This document shows positions 10,848 through 19,947 of a stretch of DNA of 64,000 nt, piece after piece; position 1 is the stretch's first letter; each line of letters opens with the position of its first letter. The notes beneath the pieces were generated by a model, which worked only from the letters and a program-made list of their open reading frames with translations, made no database searches and was not told the DNA's origin. A program made the position numbers and the translations under genes. Location of the stretch: positions 1-64,000 of the forward strand of contig REES01000065.1 of NCBI GenBank assembly GCA_007694935.1, written 5' to 3'. This DNA is from Rhodospirillales bacterium. GTDB taxonomy: Bacteria > Pseudomonadota > Alphaproteobacteria > Rhodospirillales > Defluviicoccaceae.

Positions 10848-13076
10848 TCAGGCGAAGCGGTTGCCCGGAGGGAAGCCGCGCGGTGCCTTGCTGCCGGTAT
10901 GGGCGCGCTTGCCGGTCCAAGGGGCAAGATCGCGCTCGGTGCGCACGCCGGCGCCGCTGCGCCAGGAAAGCCCGTCGGCACGGCAGAAAGCGATCGCGTC
11001 CGTCAGCTTTCCGTCGCGCACGCGCTGAAGCAGAACACCGCGCCCGCGCACCATGGTCGGCAATTCGCCGAGGGCGAAGACCAGCAGCTTTCGGTTGCTG
11101 GCAACGCTGGCGACCGAATCCGCCGCGGGCGGGACCACCGCGCAGACGGCCGCCGTGTCGCCATCAGCCAGATTGAGCACCTGCTTGCCGCTGCGGGTCT
11201 GCGCCACCACGTCCGCCTCCGGCACCAGGAAGCCGCGTCCCGAACGGGACGCCAGCAGCAGCCGCCGATCGCCCTGCAACACCAGCACGGCCACCGGCTC
11301 ATGCCCCTCGGGCAGGTCGATCATCAGGCGCAGCGGCTCCCCCTGACCGCGACCGCCGGGCAGCCGGTCGCACGCCAGCGTGTAGAAGCGCCCGTGACTG
11401 GCGAACAGCAGCAGCCGGTCGGACGACTTGGCGGGTACCACGAACCGCTCCCGGTCCCCTTCCTTGTAGCGGATGGCGGCGGTGTCCTCCGGATGTCCCT
11501 TGACCGTCCTGACCCAGCCCTTTTCCGAGATGATCACGGTAATGGGCTCCTGCTCGACCGGGGAAGGCAACGGCTCCGCCGGTGCTGGCGGAGCCGCGTC
11601 GATCAGGGTCCGCCGTCGGCCGAGCGGGGTTGCCGGCCCGTATGCCTTGGCCAGTTCCGCGAGATCCTCGCCGATCACGGTCCAGCGGCGGCCGTCGTCC
11701 GCCAGCAACGTCTCCAGCTCCTGCCGTTCCGAGGACAGGGCATCGTACTCCTTGCGAATCGCCCACTCCTCCAGCCGGCGGAGCTGACGAAGCCGCATGT
11801 TCAGGACCGCCTCGGCCTGCACCTCGGTGAGATCGAAGCGGCGCATCAGTGCGGGCTTCGGCTCATCCTCCTCCCGCACGATCCGGATCACCTCGTCGAG
11901 ATCGAGGTAGACCACCAGGAAGCCGGCAAGGATCTCGAGCCGTTTGCGGATCTTCTCCAGCCGGAAGCGGGTGCGCCGGACCAGCACCGTGTGGCGATGG
12001 TCGAGAAAGGCGCGCAGCACATCCGGCAACCCCATCACCTTCGGGGTGATGCCGCCATCCAGCACGTTCATGTTGAGGGAAATACGGACCTCGAGATCGG
12101 TGAGGCGGAACAGCGGCTCCATCAGCGCCGCCGGTTCCAGCGCCCGGCTGCGCGGCTCCAGGACGATCCGAACCACGTCGGTGGACTCGTCACGGACATC
12201 GGCAAGAAACGGCAGCTTCCGGGCCGCCATCAGTTCGGCGATGCGTTCGATCAGCCGCGACTTCTGGACCTGATAGGGAATCTCGGTGACGACGGCGGTC
12301 CAGGCACCGCGCTCCTGCCGCTCAACCTGCCAGCGTGCCCGCAGGCGGAAGCTGCCTCGCCCGGTGCGGTACGCCTCCAGGATCCCGGCGGGCGGCTCGA
12401 CCAGGACCCCGCCGGTCGGAAAATCCGGCGCCGGTATGAACTCCACCAACTTGTCGATGCCGGCGGCGGGATGTTTAATGAGATAGCGGAGCGCCCGGCA
12501 GATCTCGCCAATGTTGTGGGGCGGGATGCTGGTGGCCATTCCCACCGCGATGCCGGATGCGCCGTTGGCCAGCAGGTTCGGAAATCGTGCCGGCAGCACC
12601 ACCGGCTCGGCATCCTCGCCGTCGTAGGTCGGCCGAAAATCAACGGCATCCTCGTCGATGCCATCGAGAAGCGCCGCGGCAACCGCCGTCAAACGGGCCT
12701 CGGTATACCGCATGGCGGCGGCGTTATCGCCGTCGACGTTGCCGAAGTTGCCCTGCCCGTCCACCAGCGGATAGCGCACCGCGAACTCCTGGGCGAGTCG
12801 GACCAACGCGTCGTACACGGCCACATCGCCGTGGGGGTGGAAGCGGCCGATCACGTCCCCCACCACCCGGGCGCACTTCTTGAAGGCCTGTTCCGGGTTG
12901 AGACCGAGCTCCCGCATGGCGTACAGCAAACGCCGGTGCACCGGCTTGAGGCCGTCCCGGACATCCGGCAGCGAGCGCGAGACGATGGTGGAGAGCGCGT
13001 AGGACAGGTAGCGCTGGCTGAGCGCCTCGGTGAAAGGAACGTCCTGGATCCCGCCTTCCGGGGCAAGGTCGGTCAT
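10848..13076 (-). CDS. parC: DNA topoisomerase IV subunit A
   Basis: ParC, 742 residues, is the DNA-breaking subunit of topoisomerase IV, which unlinks daughter chromosomes. The catalytic tyrosine is Tyr124 in [10 protein letters not shown]. The winged-helix region holds [15 protein letters not shown] and the C-terminal half has beta-pinwheel repeats. I call ParC rather than GyrA because there is no GyrA-box in the C-terminal domain and the N-terminus ([16 protein letters not shown]) matches alphaproteobacterial ParC. The position equal to E. coli Ser80 is Val85 and that of Glu84 is Asp89. ATG 13076; it lies 72 nt downstream of recO on the same strand. Confidence 0.95.
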   Translation of the reverse strand: MTDLAPEGGIQDVPFTEALSQRYLSYALSTIVSRSLPDVRDGLKPVHRRLLYAMRELGLNPEQAFKKCARVVGDVIGRFHPHGDVAVYDALVRLAQEFAVRYPLVDGQGNFGNVDGDNAAAMRYTEARLTAVAAALLDGIDEDAVDFRPTYDGEDAEPVVLPARFPNLLANGASGIAVGMATSIPPHNIGEICRALRYLIKHPAAGIDKLVEFIPAPDFPTGGVLVEPPAGILEAYRTGRGSFRLRARWQVERQERGAWTAVVTEIPYQVQKSRLIERIAELMAARKLPFLADVRDESTDVVRIVLEPRSRALEPAALMEPLFRLTDLEVRISLNMNVLDGGITPKVMGLPDVLRAFLDHRHTVLVRRTRFRLEKIRKRLEILAGFLVVYLDLDEVIRIVREEDEPKPALMRRFDLTEVQAEAVLNMRLRQLRRLEEWAIRKEYDALSSERQELETLLADDGRRWTVIGEDLAELAKAYGPATPLGRRRTLIDAAPPAPAEPLPSPVEQEPITVIISEKGWVRTVKGHPEDTAAIRYKEGDRERFVVPAKSSDRLLLFASHGRFYTLACDRLPGGRGQGEPLRLMIDLPEGHEPVAVLVLQGDRRLLLASRSGRGFLVPEADVVAQTRSGKQVLNLADGDTAAVCAVVPPAADSVASVASNRKLLVFALGELPTMVRGRGVLLQRVRDGKLTDAIAFCRADGLSWRSGAGVRTERDLAPWTGKRAHTGSKAPRGFPPGNRFA

Positions 13077-13148
13077 CGCCGCTCCCTTCGGGGACGCATA
13101 CCGGAGTGATCACGGAACCGGGCGAGAGTAGCCGCCCCGACGCCCGCG

Positions 13149-13877
13149 TCAACCGGCCGGCCGGCGCCGAACCCGCTCCAGCAGGCGCAGGCGCGCGGGC
13201 GGCAGATCCCGGCCACCCTCGGCGTACACGTGGCGGGCGAGAAAGAACCCGGTCAGCAGCAGACCATCCACCAGGTCCGCCGGCACCCACGGGGCGGCCG
13301 AATCGGTCAGGAATCGCGGCAGACGCAACAACCGATCGTGGTAGGCGGCGCCCGCCGCCCGGCCGACCGCCCGGCCGGTGCGAGGCGAGACGTAGACAAG
13401 ATCGTCGGTGCCGCCGGTCACCGTACAGCGGTGCAGATCCAAGCCGAAGCCCAGTTCCGCCAGAAGCCGGACCTCCCACGCAACATAGGAAGGGAGCCAG
13501 CCCGACGGGTCGGCCAGGGCACGGATCAGCCCGCCCAAGGCGGCGTAGGCACCGGGAGAGGGTTCCCGGTCCGGCAGGGCCGTCTCGGCGACGGCGCATG
13601 CCGCCACCAGACCGGCCAGACGGTCGGGATCGGTCATCACGGCGGCATCGACCGAGGCCAGCGCTTCACAGGCAAGGCTGCCGAGATGATCGGCCAGTCG
13701 GCCGCGCCAGCGGGCCCGGACCAGCGTCCCCGGCACCAGACCACCGCGATTGCGGCCGGCAGCACCGCGGACCAGGCCGCCATGACGTCCGTGCTCACGG
13801 GTGAGCAGGGTGACCACCGCAGCGGTGTCGCCGTGACGCCGAGCCGACAGCACCAAGGCATCGTCGATCCATTGCAT
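13149..13877 (-). CDS. recO: DNA repair protein RecO
   Basis: RecO, 242 residues, works with RecF and RecR to load RecA on single-stranded gaps and anneals strands. The N-terminal OB fold is typical: MQWIDDALVLSARRHGDTAAVVTLLTRE then HGGLVRGA; the helical C-terminal half follows (YVAWEVRLLAELGFGLDL with CTVTGG). The family's C-terminal cysteine cluster is reduced here, as in many alphaproteobacteria. It is probably co-transcribed with parC. Both are on the opposite strand to era, unlike the usual era-recO-parC order. Confidence 0.92.
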   Translation of the reverse strand: MQWIDDALVLSARRHGDTAAVVTLLTREHGRHGGLVRGAAGRNRGGLVPGTLVRARWRGRLADHLGSLACEALASVDAAVMTDPDRLAGLVAACAVAETALPDREPSPGAYAALGGLIRALADPSGWLPSYVAWEVRLLAELGFGLDLHRCTVTGGTDDLVYVSPRTGRAVGRAAGAAYHDRLLRLPRFLTDSAAPWVPADLVDGLLLTGFFLARHVYAEGGRDLPPARLRLLERVRRRPAG

Positions 13878-14047
13878 GCGCCGGATCTAGGCCCGCGGAC
13901 TTCCATGCACCAGGACAGCTTCGGCATGGCCGCAACTCAGTCGCACTTGTGCGTTCGCAAAAGCCGGATCCACCCCCACTTCACGCCCATAAGCCATTGG
14001 AAAACTTCGTTTTCTTTCGAAACATGCGGCTTTCTGCATTGACCTGT

Positions 14048-14076
14048 TTGTTGCACTGCCGTGGCTATGGTAAATT
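14048..14076 (+). promoter_or_regulatory. Putative promoter of the 76-residue orphan
   Basis: TTGTTG at 14048-14053 and TAAATT at 14071-14076 are 17 bp apart, in a locally A/T-rich stretch 50 nt before the start codon. Visual match only. Confidence 0.35.
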
Positions 14077-14125
14077 TTCGGTTCACTGGTATGAGGGTTC
14101 GCCAACTGCATAGGAGGTAAGGCCT

Positions 14126-14356
14126 ATGGGAGTGCACAACATCATGGTTTCTGAGCCTCATCCGTGTCGACGGGGCTACTTTCGCCAGTTGTTCACGCGG
14201 GTCGAGGTGTGCAACACCGGCGCCTATTGGGTGTGGCGCCAGGTCGACGAGAACGGCGTCGCCATGTCCGACGCCGAGCGCGCCTTCGACACCGAGGACG
14301 CGGCCCTTGATGACGCGGTGAAGCAACTGAAGGGCATCGCGGTCATCGCCGCCTGA
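14126..14356 (+). CDS. Small protein of unknown function (76 residues)
   Basis: I do not recognise this protein. A strong ribosome site (AGGAGG at 14112-14117, 8 nt from ATG) and normal G/C-rich codon use say it is a real gene. It has no signal peptide or membrane helix. The body alternates a basic aromatic stretch (RRGYFRQLFTRVEV), a YWVWRQVDENG turn and an acidic helix (AFDTEDAALDDAVKQL), like a small single-domain alpha/beta fold. It stands alone between recO on the minus strand and the convergent binding-protein gene. Confidence 0.75.
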   Translation: MGVHNIMVSEPHPCRRGYFRQLFTRVEVCNTGAYWVWRQVDENGVAMSDAERAFDTEDAALDDAVKQLKGIAVIAA

Positions 14357-14413
14357 CGACCGGGCGGATGACGGGCGCGACCCGGCTAAGGACCGTGTGC
14401 CGGCGCCCCCTTC

Positions 14414-15574
14414 TCAGGGCCCATAGCGGAACGGCAGAAGGCGGGCGTCAAGATAGCTCTGGAGCGATTGGCGCGACCAGCCGAGGGACTCCCGGCGGAA
14501 CGCGATGAACGCGTCGTAAACCCGTGCGGCCAGCGGATCGCCTTCCGCCACCTCGGCCACCACCCTGCCGGCGGCTTCACCCAGTGCCTGCAGGACGGCG
14601 TCGGGAAGGCGGCGCGGGGTCAAGCCATGGTCAACCCGGAGTTCCGCCAGCGCCCGGGTGTTGTTGCGGTGGAATTCCGCCAGAGTGTGCGTCGTTTCGG
14701 CAGCGGCAGCCGTGGCAACGGCCTGCTGTTGGGCGACCGGCAGGTTTGCCCAGAAGTCGAGATTGATGCCGAGTGCGATGGCCGTGCCGGGAGCGAACAC
14801 GCCCGGATAGGTGACGTAGCGGGCAGCCTGCGGCAGGCCGATGGCGCGGGCGTTCCAGGGCCCGAACCACTCGGCACCGTCGATCCGACCGGCGGCCAAG
14901 GCCGGTGCGATCTCCCGTCCCGGCAGGGCCGAAGCCGAGACGCCGAGCCGCCGCATCACCTGCCCGCCGAGCCCGGTGACGGCGACACGCAGACCCTTGA
15001 GGTCGTCCGGACCACCGATCGGCCGATTGTACCAGCCGGACTGGTGAAGGCCGGTGTGGCCGGCCATCAGTGGCTTGAGATTGAACCCGGCGGCGACCTC
15101 GTCCCACAGGGCCTGCCCGCCGCCGTTATGGATCCAGGCCAAGTGCTCCTCGCCGGTCAATCCGAAGGGAACCCCGGCGAAGAACACGAACGCGGCGGAA
15201 CGCCCCTGCCAGTAGCTTTCCAGAGCATGGTACATCTGCACCCGCCCATCGGCGACGGCACCGAAGGCTTCGAACGGTCCCACCACTTCCCCCGCCGCCA
15301 GTACCTGGACGGTCAGGGCACCGCTGGTCAGCACGGTGATCCGACGGGCCAGGCGCACAGCGCTGTCGGCAAAGCCAGGGAAATCCGCCGGCCACGCGGT
15401 TACCATGCGGACCTCCCGCCGCGTTTGCGCGGACGCGGTGGTCCCTGTGGTAGCGACGACACCCGCCGCTCCGGCGGCCGCGGCACCACTCAGGAAGCGG
15501 CGGCGGCCATAGCGTGGTTGCCCTCGGCCACTGTCAGGCACTTGACCGGAAATGGCGGGTGGTTTCGGGCTCAT
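14414..15574 (-). CDS. TRAP-type substrate-binding protein with Tat signal (TakP-like)
   Basis: A 386-residue periplasmic solute-binding protein of the DctP superfamily. The N-terminus has a twin-arginine signal (YGRRRFLSGAAAAGAAG) before the TASAQT cleavage region. MVTAWPADFPGFADSAVRLARRI, AGEVVGPFEAFGAVADG and VAVTGLGGQVMRRLG are like the dimeric TakP type that binds 2-oxo acids with a metal; the ligand here is inferred only. No membrane subunits are next to it. ATG 15574 lies inside the end of bpt; GTG 15541 just before the Tat motif would shorten the overlap to 8 nt and is possible. It is probably co-transcribed with motA-motB-bpt. Confidence 0.85.
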   Translation of the reverse strand: MSPKPPAISGQVPDSGRGQPRYGRRRFLSGAAAAGAAGVVATTGTTASAQTRREVRMVTAWPADFPGFADSAVRLARRITVLTSGALTVQVLAAGEVVGPFEAFGAVADGRVQMYHALESYWQGRSAAFVFFAGVPFGLTGEEHLAWIHNGGGQALWDEVAAGFNLKPLMAGHTGLHQSGWYNRPIGGPDDLKGLRVAVTGLGGQVMRRLGVSASALPGREIAPALAAGRIDGAEWFGPWNARAIGLPQAARYVTYPGVFAPGTAIALGINLDFWANLPVAQQQAVATAAAAETTHTLAEFHRNNTRALAELRVDHGLTPRRLPDAVLQALGEAAGRVVAEVAEGDPLAARVYDAFIAFRRESLGWSRQSLQSYLDARLLPFRYGP

Positions 15575-16325
15575 CGGGACGAAGCGGCTGCCAGCCCTCC
15601 GGAGTGTAGGCTTCGAGCGGCTGGAAACTTGCCTTGTACGCCATCTTCCCGCAGTCGGCGACCCAGAAGCCGAGGTAGACATGACGCAGGCCGAGGTCGC
15701 GGGCGCGCGCGACCAGCCAGAGGATGATAAACGTGCCGAGGCTGCTGCGGGGAGACCGAGGGTCAAAGTAGCTGTATACCGCTGACAAGCCATCCGAGAC
15801 ACGATCGGCAATACAGGCGGCGATCAGGGTGCCCGCCGGGTCCCGGAACTCGAAGACTCTGGTGTCCACCGGGGTGTCCTCCACCAGCGCCTGATAATCG
15901 AAGAAGTCCATCCGCGCCATCTCCCCGCCAGCATGACGGACGTCCTGGTAGCGGTGGAACAGGGTGAATTGCTCATGGGTTGCCCGGGCGGCACGGTCCC
16001 GACCGGTCAGATCCCGATTGCGAGCCATCACCCGGCGCTGGGTGCGAGACGGCTGGAACGCGGGGACAACGATCCGCACGGTGGCGCATGCGTTACAGTC
16101 GCGGCACACCGGCACATAGGCGAAGCGGTGGCTGCGCCGGAAGCCCGCCTGGGACAGGGTGTCGTGGAAGGCATCGGCGTGGGGACCGACCAGTTCCGCG
16201 ACCAGCCTGCGCTCCATCCTGCCCGGAAGGTAGGGACACGGGATCGGCGCGGTCGCAAAGAAAAAATGTGTCCCCGCAACCGGCTTGTGCTTCACGGACC
16301 AGGGCTCGCTCGGGTTTCGATTCAT
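15534..16325 (-). CDS. bpt: Leucyl/arginyl-tRNA--protein transferase (Bpt/ATE family)
   Basis: A 263-residue N-end-rule enzyme that adds leucine (Bpt) or arginine (ATE) from aminoacyl-tRNA to proteins with exposed N-terminal Asp or Glu, marking them for ClpSAP. Features: CPYLPGRMERRLVAEL, the cysteine set CRDCNACATVRI, then RNRDLTGRD and the acyltransferase-fold core SAVYSYFDPRSPRSSLGTFIIL followed by YLGFWVADCGKMAYKASFQPLE. The short bacterial form usually uses leucine, so I prefer bpt. Its ATG overlaps the motB stop (ATGA), tying it to the motor genes; this link looks like operon packing rather than function. Confidence 0.9.
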   Translation of the reverse strand: MNRNPSEPWSVKHKPVAGTHFFFATAPIPCPYLPGRMERRLVAELVGPHADAFHDTLSQAGFRRSHRFAYVPVCRDCNACATVRIVVPAFQPSRTQRRVMARNRDLTGRDRAARATHEQFTLFHRYQDVRHAGGEMARMDFFDYQALVEDTPVDTRVFEFRDPAGTLIAACIADRVSDGLSAVYSYFDPRSPRSSLGTFIILWLVARARDLGLRHVYLGFWVADCGKMAYKASFQPLEAYTPEGWQPLRPDEPETTRHFRSSA

Positions 16326-17335
16326 CGATCAATTTGTAAAGTAACATCCCGACGCTGCGGTTGGAATGCCCCATCCGTGGCATCAATGGAAGCCCTGTCC
16401 TGCCACTGGGTGCCGCGTATCAAGACCACGGAGAGCCGGCGGTTGGCAGGGGCATGGGGATCACCGGCGATCAGGGGATCGGTGGCGGCCTTGCCGACCA
16501 CCCGGGAGAACCGCGCTTCCGGCACCCCGAACCCCAGCAAAGCCCGCCGCGCCGCATTGGCGCGGTCGGCCGAAAGCTCCCAATTGCCGTAGCCGCGATC
16601 CTGGGCGAACGGGGTGGCATCGGTGTGACCCGTGATCGCTACCTGCTGCGGCATGTGCTCGATCACCCTGGCGACGAGTTCGAGCAGACGCCTCGTGTGC
16701 AGATACATGTCGGCAGAGCCGAGGGGAAACATGGCGAGGCCATCCTGGTCGAGGATCTGGATGCGAAGCCCCTCCTGAGTCTGGTCGATCAGCAGGCTGT
16801 TGGCGAGCACCTTGAACTGCGGCGTGCCTTCCAAAGCCTCGCGCAGCACCGCCTCTGCCTCGCGGAACTGCTGCTCCTCCCGCTGCCGCAGCATGGCATC
16901 CAGATCATCGGCATCCACCTCTCTCGCCTCGGGCGTCCGGTGGCGCGGCAGGCCCTCCGCCTCCGCATCCGGGTCATCGGCATCCGGGTCCGGATCCACG
17001 TCGACCACGCCGATACGCGCCAACCGCTCCTGAAAGGTGGTTCTGGGCGTCCCGAACGGATCCGGAAAATCTTCGACGGCGCCGACGGTCTTGCCGGTCA
17101 TGATGCCGGACCCGCCGCTCGTGCCGGTGCTGACCTTGACGGTCACCGGCGAGAAGTAATCGGCGATCCCCTTGAGCTGCTCGTCGGTGACGACGTTGAG
17201 CAGCCAGAGCAGCAAGAAAAAGGCCATCATCGCCGTAACGAAGTCGGCGTAGGCGACCTTCCAGGCGCCGCCATGGTGCCCGCCGTGGCTTTTCTTCCTG
17301 ACCTTCTTGATGATGACCGGAGTGTGCTGAGCCAT
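16322..17335 (-). CDS. motB: Flagellar motor stator protein MotB
   Basis: MotB, 337 residues, anchors the stator to peptidoglycan and holds the proton-binding aspartate. The single membrane helix is AYADFVTAMMAFFLLLWLLNVV, with that Asp at its start, after a basic tail (IIKKVRKKSHGGHHGG). The C-terminal half is an OmpA-like peptidoglycan domain (ITGHTDATPFAQ, ELSADRANAARRALL, RVVGKAATDPLI). Between them is an unusually acidic linker (VDPDPDADDPDAEAEG). It follows motA by 13 nt. No other flagellar gene is in the window. Confidence 0.95.
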   Translation of the reverse strand: MAQHTPVIIKKVRKKSHGGHHGGAWKVAYADFVTAMMAFFLLLWLLNVVTDEQLKGIADYFSPVTVKVSTGTSGGSGIMTGKTVGAVEDFPDPFGTPRTTFQERLARIGVVDVDPDPDADDPDAEAEGLPRHRTPEAREVDADDLDAMLRQREEQQFREAEAVLREALEGTPQFKVLANSLLIDQTQEGLRIQILDQDGLAMFPLGSADMYLHTRRLLELVARVIEHMPQQVAITGHTDATPFAQDRGYGNWELSADRANAARRALLGFGVPEARFSRVVGKAATDPLIAGDPHAPANRRLSVVLIRGTQWQDRASIDATDGAFQPQRRDVTLQIDR

Positions 17336-17348
17336 GAGCTGGCCGTAT

Positions 17349-18206
17349 TCAGACCGTCACCGCATCGAGAGCGCCTTCCAGTTCCTCGAACGACGGCCTG
17401 AGATTCGGATCCAGTGTCTTACGGGCAAACTCGACCGACACCTGCGGGGCATACCCTTGCATGTGGGCGATGACACCGGCCTTGATGCATTCCAGGTAAT
17501 GCAGCTCGCTGATGAAGCTGTTCTCCAACGACTTGGCGACGGGCGCGGCAACCCCGTAGGCCGCGAACACGCCGCTGAAGGTCCCGACCAGGGCGCCAGC
17601 GATCAGGTGGCCCAGCACCTCCGGCGGCTCGGTGATCGAGCCCATGGTCTTGATCACCCCCAGCACGGCCGCGACGATGCCCAGCGCCGGCAGACCGTCC
17701 GCCACGGTCTGCAAGGCATTGGAGATGGCCAGCCGCTCAGCGTGGCTTGCCTCCACCTCCGCCTCCATCACCGTCTCCACCTCGTGAGCGTTGGCAGTTC
17801 CGAGGGTGAGCAACCTGAGGTAATCGCAAAGGAACGCCACCGCACGGGAGTCGCGCATAAATCCCGGATAGCTCTGGAAGATCGCACTGTCGCGCGGGTT
17901 CTCGATGTGGCTTTCCAGGGCCAAGTCACCCTTGGTCTTGGCCAGCTTGAACACCGCGTACAGAATGCTGAGGAGTTCGACGTAGCTGGCCTTCCTGTGG
18001 TCGGCGCCGGTGAAGACCTTGCGGAGCGCCTTGATCGTGCCGATCAGCACTGCCTTGGGATTGGCGATGACGAAGGCCCCGAGGGCAACGCCAAAAATGA
18101 TGACGAACTCGAACGGCTGCCAGAGCACGTCGAGGTGACCACCCATAGCCGCGTAGCCGCCGAGGCAGCTGGCAACGACGACGATCAGACCGACGATGAA
18201 CAGCAT
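17349..18206 (-). CDS. motA: Flagellar motor stator protein MotA
   Basis: MotA, 285 residues, forms the proton channel of the stator with MotB. Four membrane segments are visible: the N-terminal FIVGLIVVVASCLGGYAAMGG, FVIIFGVALGAFVIA, then LPALGIVAAVLGVIKTMG and IAGALVGTFSGVFAAYGVAAP, the last two with the conserved prolines that move during torque generation. The cytoplasmic loop between helices 2 and 3 has the charged MRDSRAVAFLCDYLRL region. The leader has a CCCCTT-AAGG-AAGGGG hairpin at 18246-18261, of unknown role. Confidence 0.95.
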   Translation of the reverse strand: MLFIVGLIVVVASCLGGYAAMGGHLDVLWQPFEFVIIFGVALGAFVIANPKAVLIGTIKALRKVFTGADHRKASYVELLSILYAVFKLAKTKGDLALESHIENPRDSAIFQSYPGFMRDSRAVAFLCDYLRLLTLGTANAHEVETVMEAEVEASHAERLAISNALQTVADGLPALGIVAAVLGVIKTMGSITEPPEVLGHLIAGALVGTFSGVFAAYGVAAPVAKSLENSFISELHYLECIKAGVIAHMQGYAPQVSVEFARKTLDPNLRPSFEELEGALDAVTV

Positions 18207-18410
18207 TACCGACCTTCAGCTCGCACTTGACCGATGATTGGGCAGCCCCTTAAGGAAGGGGTGGCGGCGACCGCTGGGCGACGGCCGGGGGTACCCGGTT
18301 GCCGTCGAGTGTCGCGGTGTCCCGGTTACGATACTGTGAAGCGCCCGGCGATCAGGCCCGGCGGAATGCCGGGACCGGACGAGGCATCAGGCGCATGATC
18401 TCCGATCACG

Positions 18411-18896
18411 ATGGTTGATCCCCAGGACTTCCGCGACGCTCTCAGTCGCTTCGCCAGCGGGGTGACGGTCGTCACCGGCATCGACAGCGAAGGCAAACCC
18501 GTCGGCGTGACGGTGAGCTCGTTATCATCGCTTTCGCTGGACCCGCCGCTGGTGCTGTTCTGCCTGGGGCTCCGAACCGCCAAGCTCGATGCCTACGCCA
18601 GTCATGGCGCCGTCGCCGTGAACATCCTCGCCGAAAACCAGTATCCCGTCTCCGAGCTGTTCGCCAGCCAGGAGCCGGACAAGTTCGCAACCATCAGCTT
18701 CCGCCTCGGCGACAATGGCTGCGCCCTGCTGGACGACTGCCTGGCGTCGTTGGAGTGCGCGGTGGTCAACTCCCACGTCGGCGGCGACCACCTGATCATC
18801 ATCGGCCGGGTGAACCGCATCATCCGGGGCACCGCGATGGCACCACTGCTGCGGTTTCGCGGCCGCTACGCCGCACTCGCATCCGAGAACGCGTGA
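18411..18896 (+). CDS. Flavin reductase family protein
   Basis: A 161-residue flavin reductase domain protein. FRDALSRFASGVTVVTG at the start, VGVTVSSLSSLSLDPPLVLFCL (flavin contacts) and the final GDHLIIIGRVNRI strand match the family whose members reduce FMN or FAD with NAD(P)H to serve a partner monooxygenase. No monooxygenase is nearby, so the partner is unknown. Start ATG 18411 fits the family start. The gene for a sodium channel follows after 24 nt on the same strand and may be co-transcribed. Confidence 0.87.
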   Translation: MVDPQDFRDALSRFASGVTVVTGIDSEGKPVGVTVSSLSSLSLDPPLVLFCLGLRTAKLDAYASHGAVAVNILAENQYPVSELFASQEPDKFATISFRLGDNGCALLDDCLASLECAVVNSHVGGDHLIIIGRVNRIIRGTAMAPLLRFRGRYAALASENA

Positions 18897-18920
18897 CGTC
18901 CTGCCACGAGGGGTGGCCGC

Positions 18921-19820
18921 GTGAGCCCGCCTGACCTGGATAACAGGCACTCAGAGAACGGCACCGGCGACCTGCCTCCCGCCAGGTCCGGCATCGCCGG
19001 ATGGCGGTCACGCGCCCGCACCTTCGTCGAGGCCCCCCGGGTGCAGAAGGCCATCATCGCCCTGATCGCCCTCAATGCAGTGACTCTGGGCCTCGAGACC
19101 TCACCGGCCGCCATGGCGGCGGCGGGCCCCCTGCTGCTGACCCTCGACCGTGTGCTGCTTGCCATCTTCACCGTCGAGATCGCGGTTCGGATCTTTGCGC
19201 ACGGCCACCGGTTCTTCCGGGACGCCTGGAGCCTGTTCGACTTCATCGTGGTCGGCATCGCCTGGGTCCCGTTGACCGAGGGCTTCGCCGTGCTCCGGGC
19301 GCTCCGGGTGCTTCGGGTGCTCCGCATCATCACCGCGGTGCCGCGGATGCGCATGGTGGTGCAGGCGCTGCTGTCGGCGATCCCGGGGATCAGTTCCATC
19401 GTCGCGCTGCTGGCGCTGATCTTCTACGTCGCCGCGGTGATGGTGACTAAGCTGTTCGGGCCGAGCTTCCCGGACTGGTTCGGGTCGATCCCCAAAAGCC
19501 TCTACTCGCTGTTCCAGATCATGACGCTGGAAAGCTGGTCCATGGGCATCGTCCGCCCGGTGATGGAGCAATACCCCTACGCTTGGCTGTTCTTCGTGCC
19601 GTTCATCCTCATCGCCACCTTCACCATGCTCAACCTGTTCATCGCTGTGGTGGTGAGCGCGATGCAGTCGGAACACGAGGCCGAGCACCGGCAGGTGGAA
19701 GAGGAGGCCCACGACGAGCGCCGGATCATCCTGGCCGAGGTCAAGGAACTGAGGCGGCAGATGGCCGCTTTGCAGCAGCGACTGGACCCTGGCCTGGCGA
19801 GACGGGATCAGGCCGAATAG
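18921..19820 (+). CDS. Voltage-gated sodium channel (NaChBac/NavAb type)
   Basis: A 299-residue six-helix ion channel subunit; four are expected to form the pore. The S4 voltage sensor has arginines every third residue (R126, R129, R132, R135 in LRALRVLRVLR), followed by IITAVPRMRMVV. The selectivity filter TLESWS (residues 202-207) plus MGIVRP is that of the structurally known NavAb channel, so sodium selectivity is a strong inference. S6 (FILIATFTMLNLFIAVVV) runs into a charged coiled coil (about 250-290). GTG start; no ribosome site stands out. The 40-residue N-terminal extension looks unstructured. Confidence 0.92.
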   Translation: MSPPDLDNRHSENGTGDLPPARSGIAGWRSRARTFVEAPRVQKAIIALIALNAVTLGLETSPAAMAAAGPLLLTLDRVLLAIFTVEIAVRIFAHGHRFFRDAWSLFDFIVVGIAWVPLTEGFAVLRALRVLRVLRIITAVPRMRMVVQALLSAIPGISSIVALLALIFYVAAVMVTKLFGPSFPDWFGSIPKSLYSLFQIMTLESWSMGIVRPVMEQYPYAWLFFVPFILIATFTMLNLFIAVVVSAMQSEHEAEHRQVEEEAHDERRIILAEVKELRRQMAALQQRLDPGLARRDQAE

Positions 19821-19947
19821 GCGCCGGCGGCGCGTGACCGGCGAAGCCCTGGCACTGGCGAACAAGGTATCAATCGCTTGTTGCCGGGCTTCGGCGCCCG
19901 GGATAGCCTTCGCAGCAGCAGCAAAGTCGGCATGACGGAGGGACGCG

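Noticed and set aside
10899-13109. Long plus-strand open frame of 736 codons antisense to parC
   Set aside because: It is the mirror of a GC-rich gene; its product is rich in Arg, Gln, His and Gly with no known domain.
18299-18335. Promoter of the flavin reductase gene (TTGCCG with TACGAT)
   Set aside because: The two elements are 22 bp apart, too far for a standard promoter.
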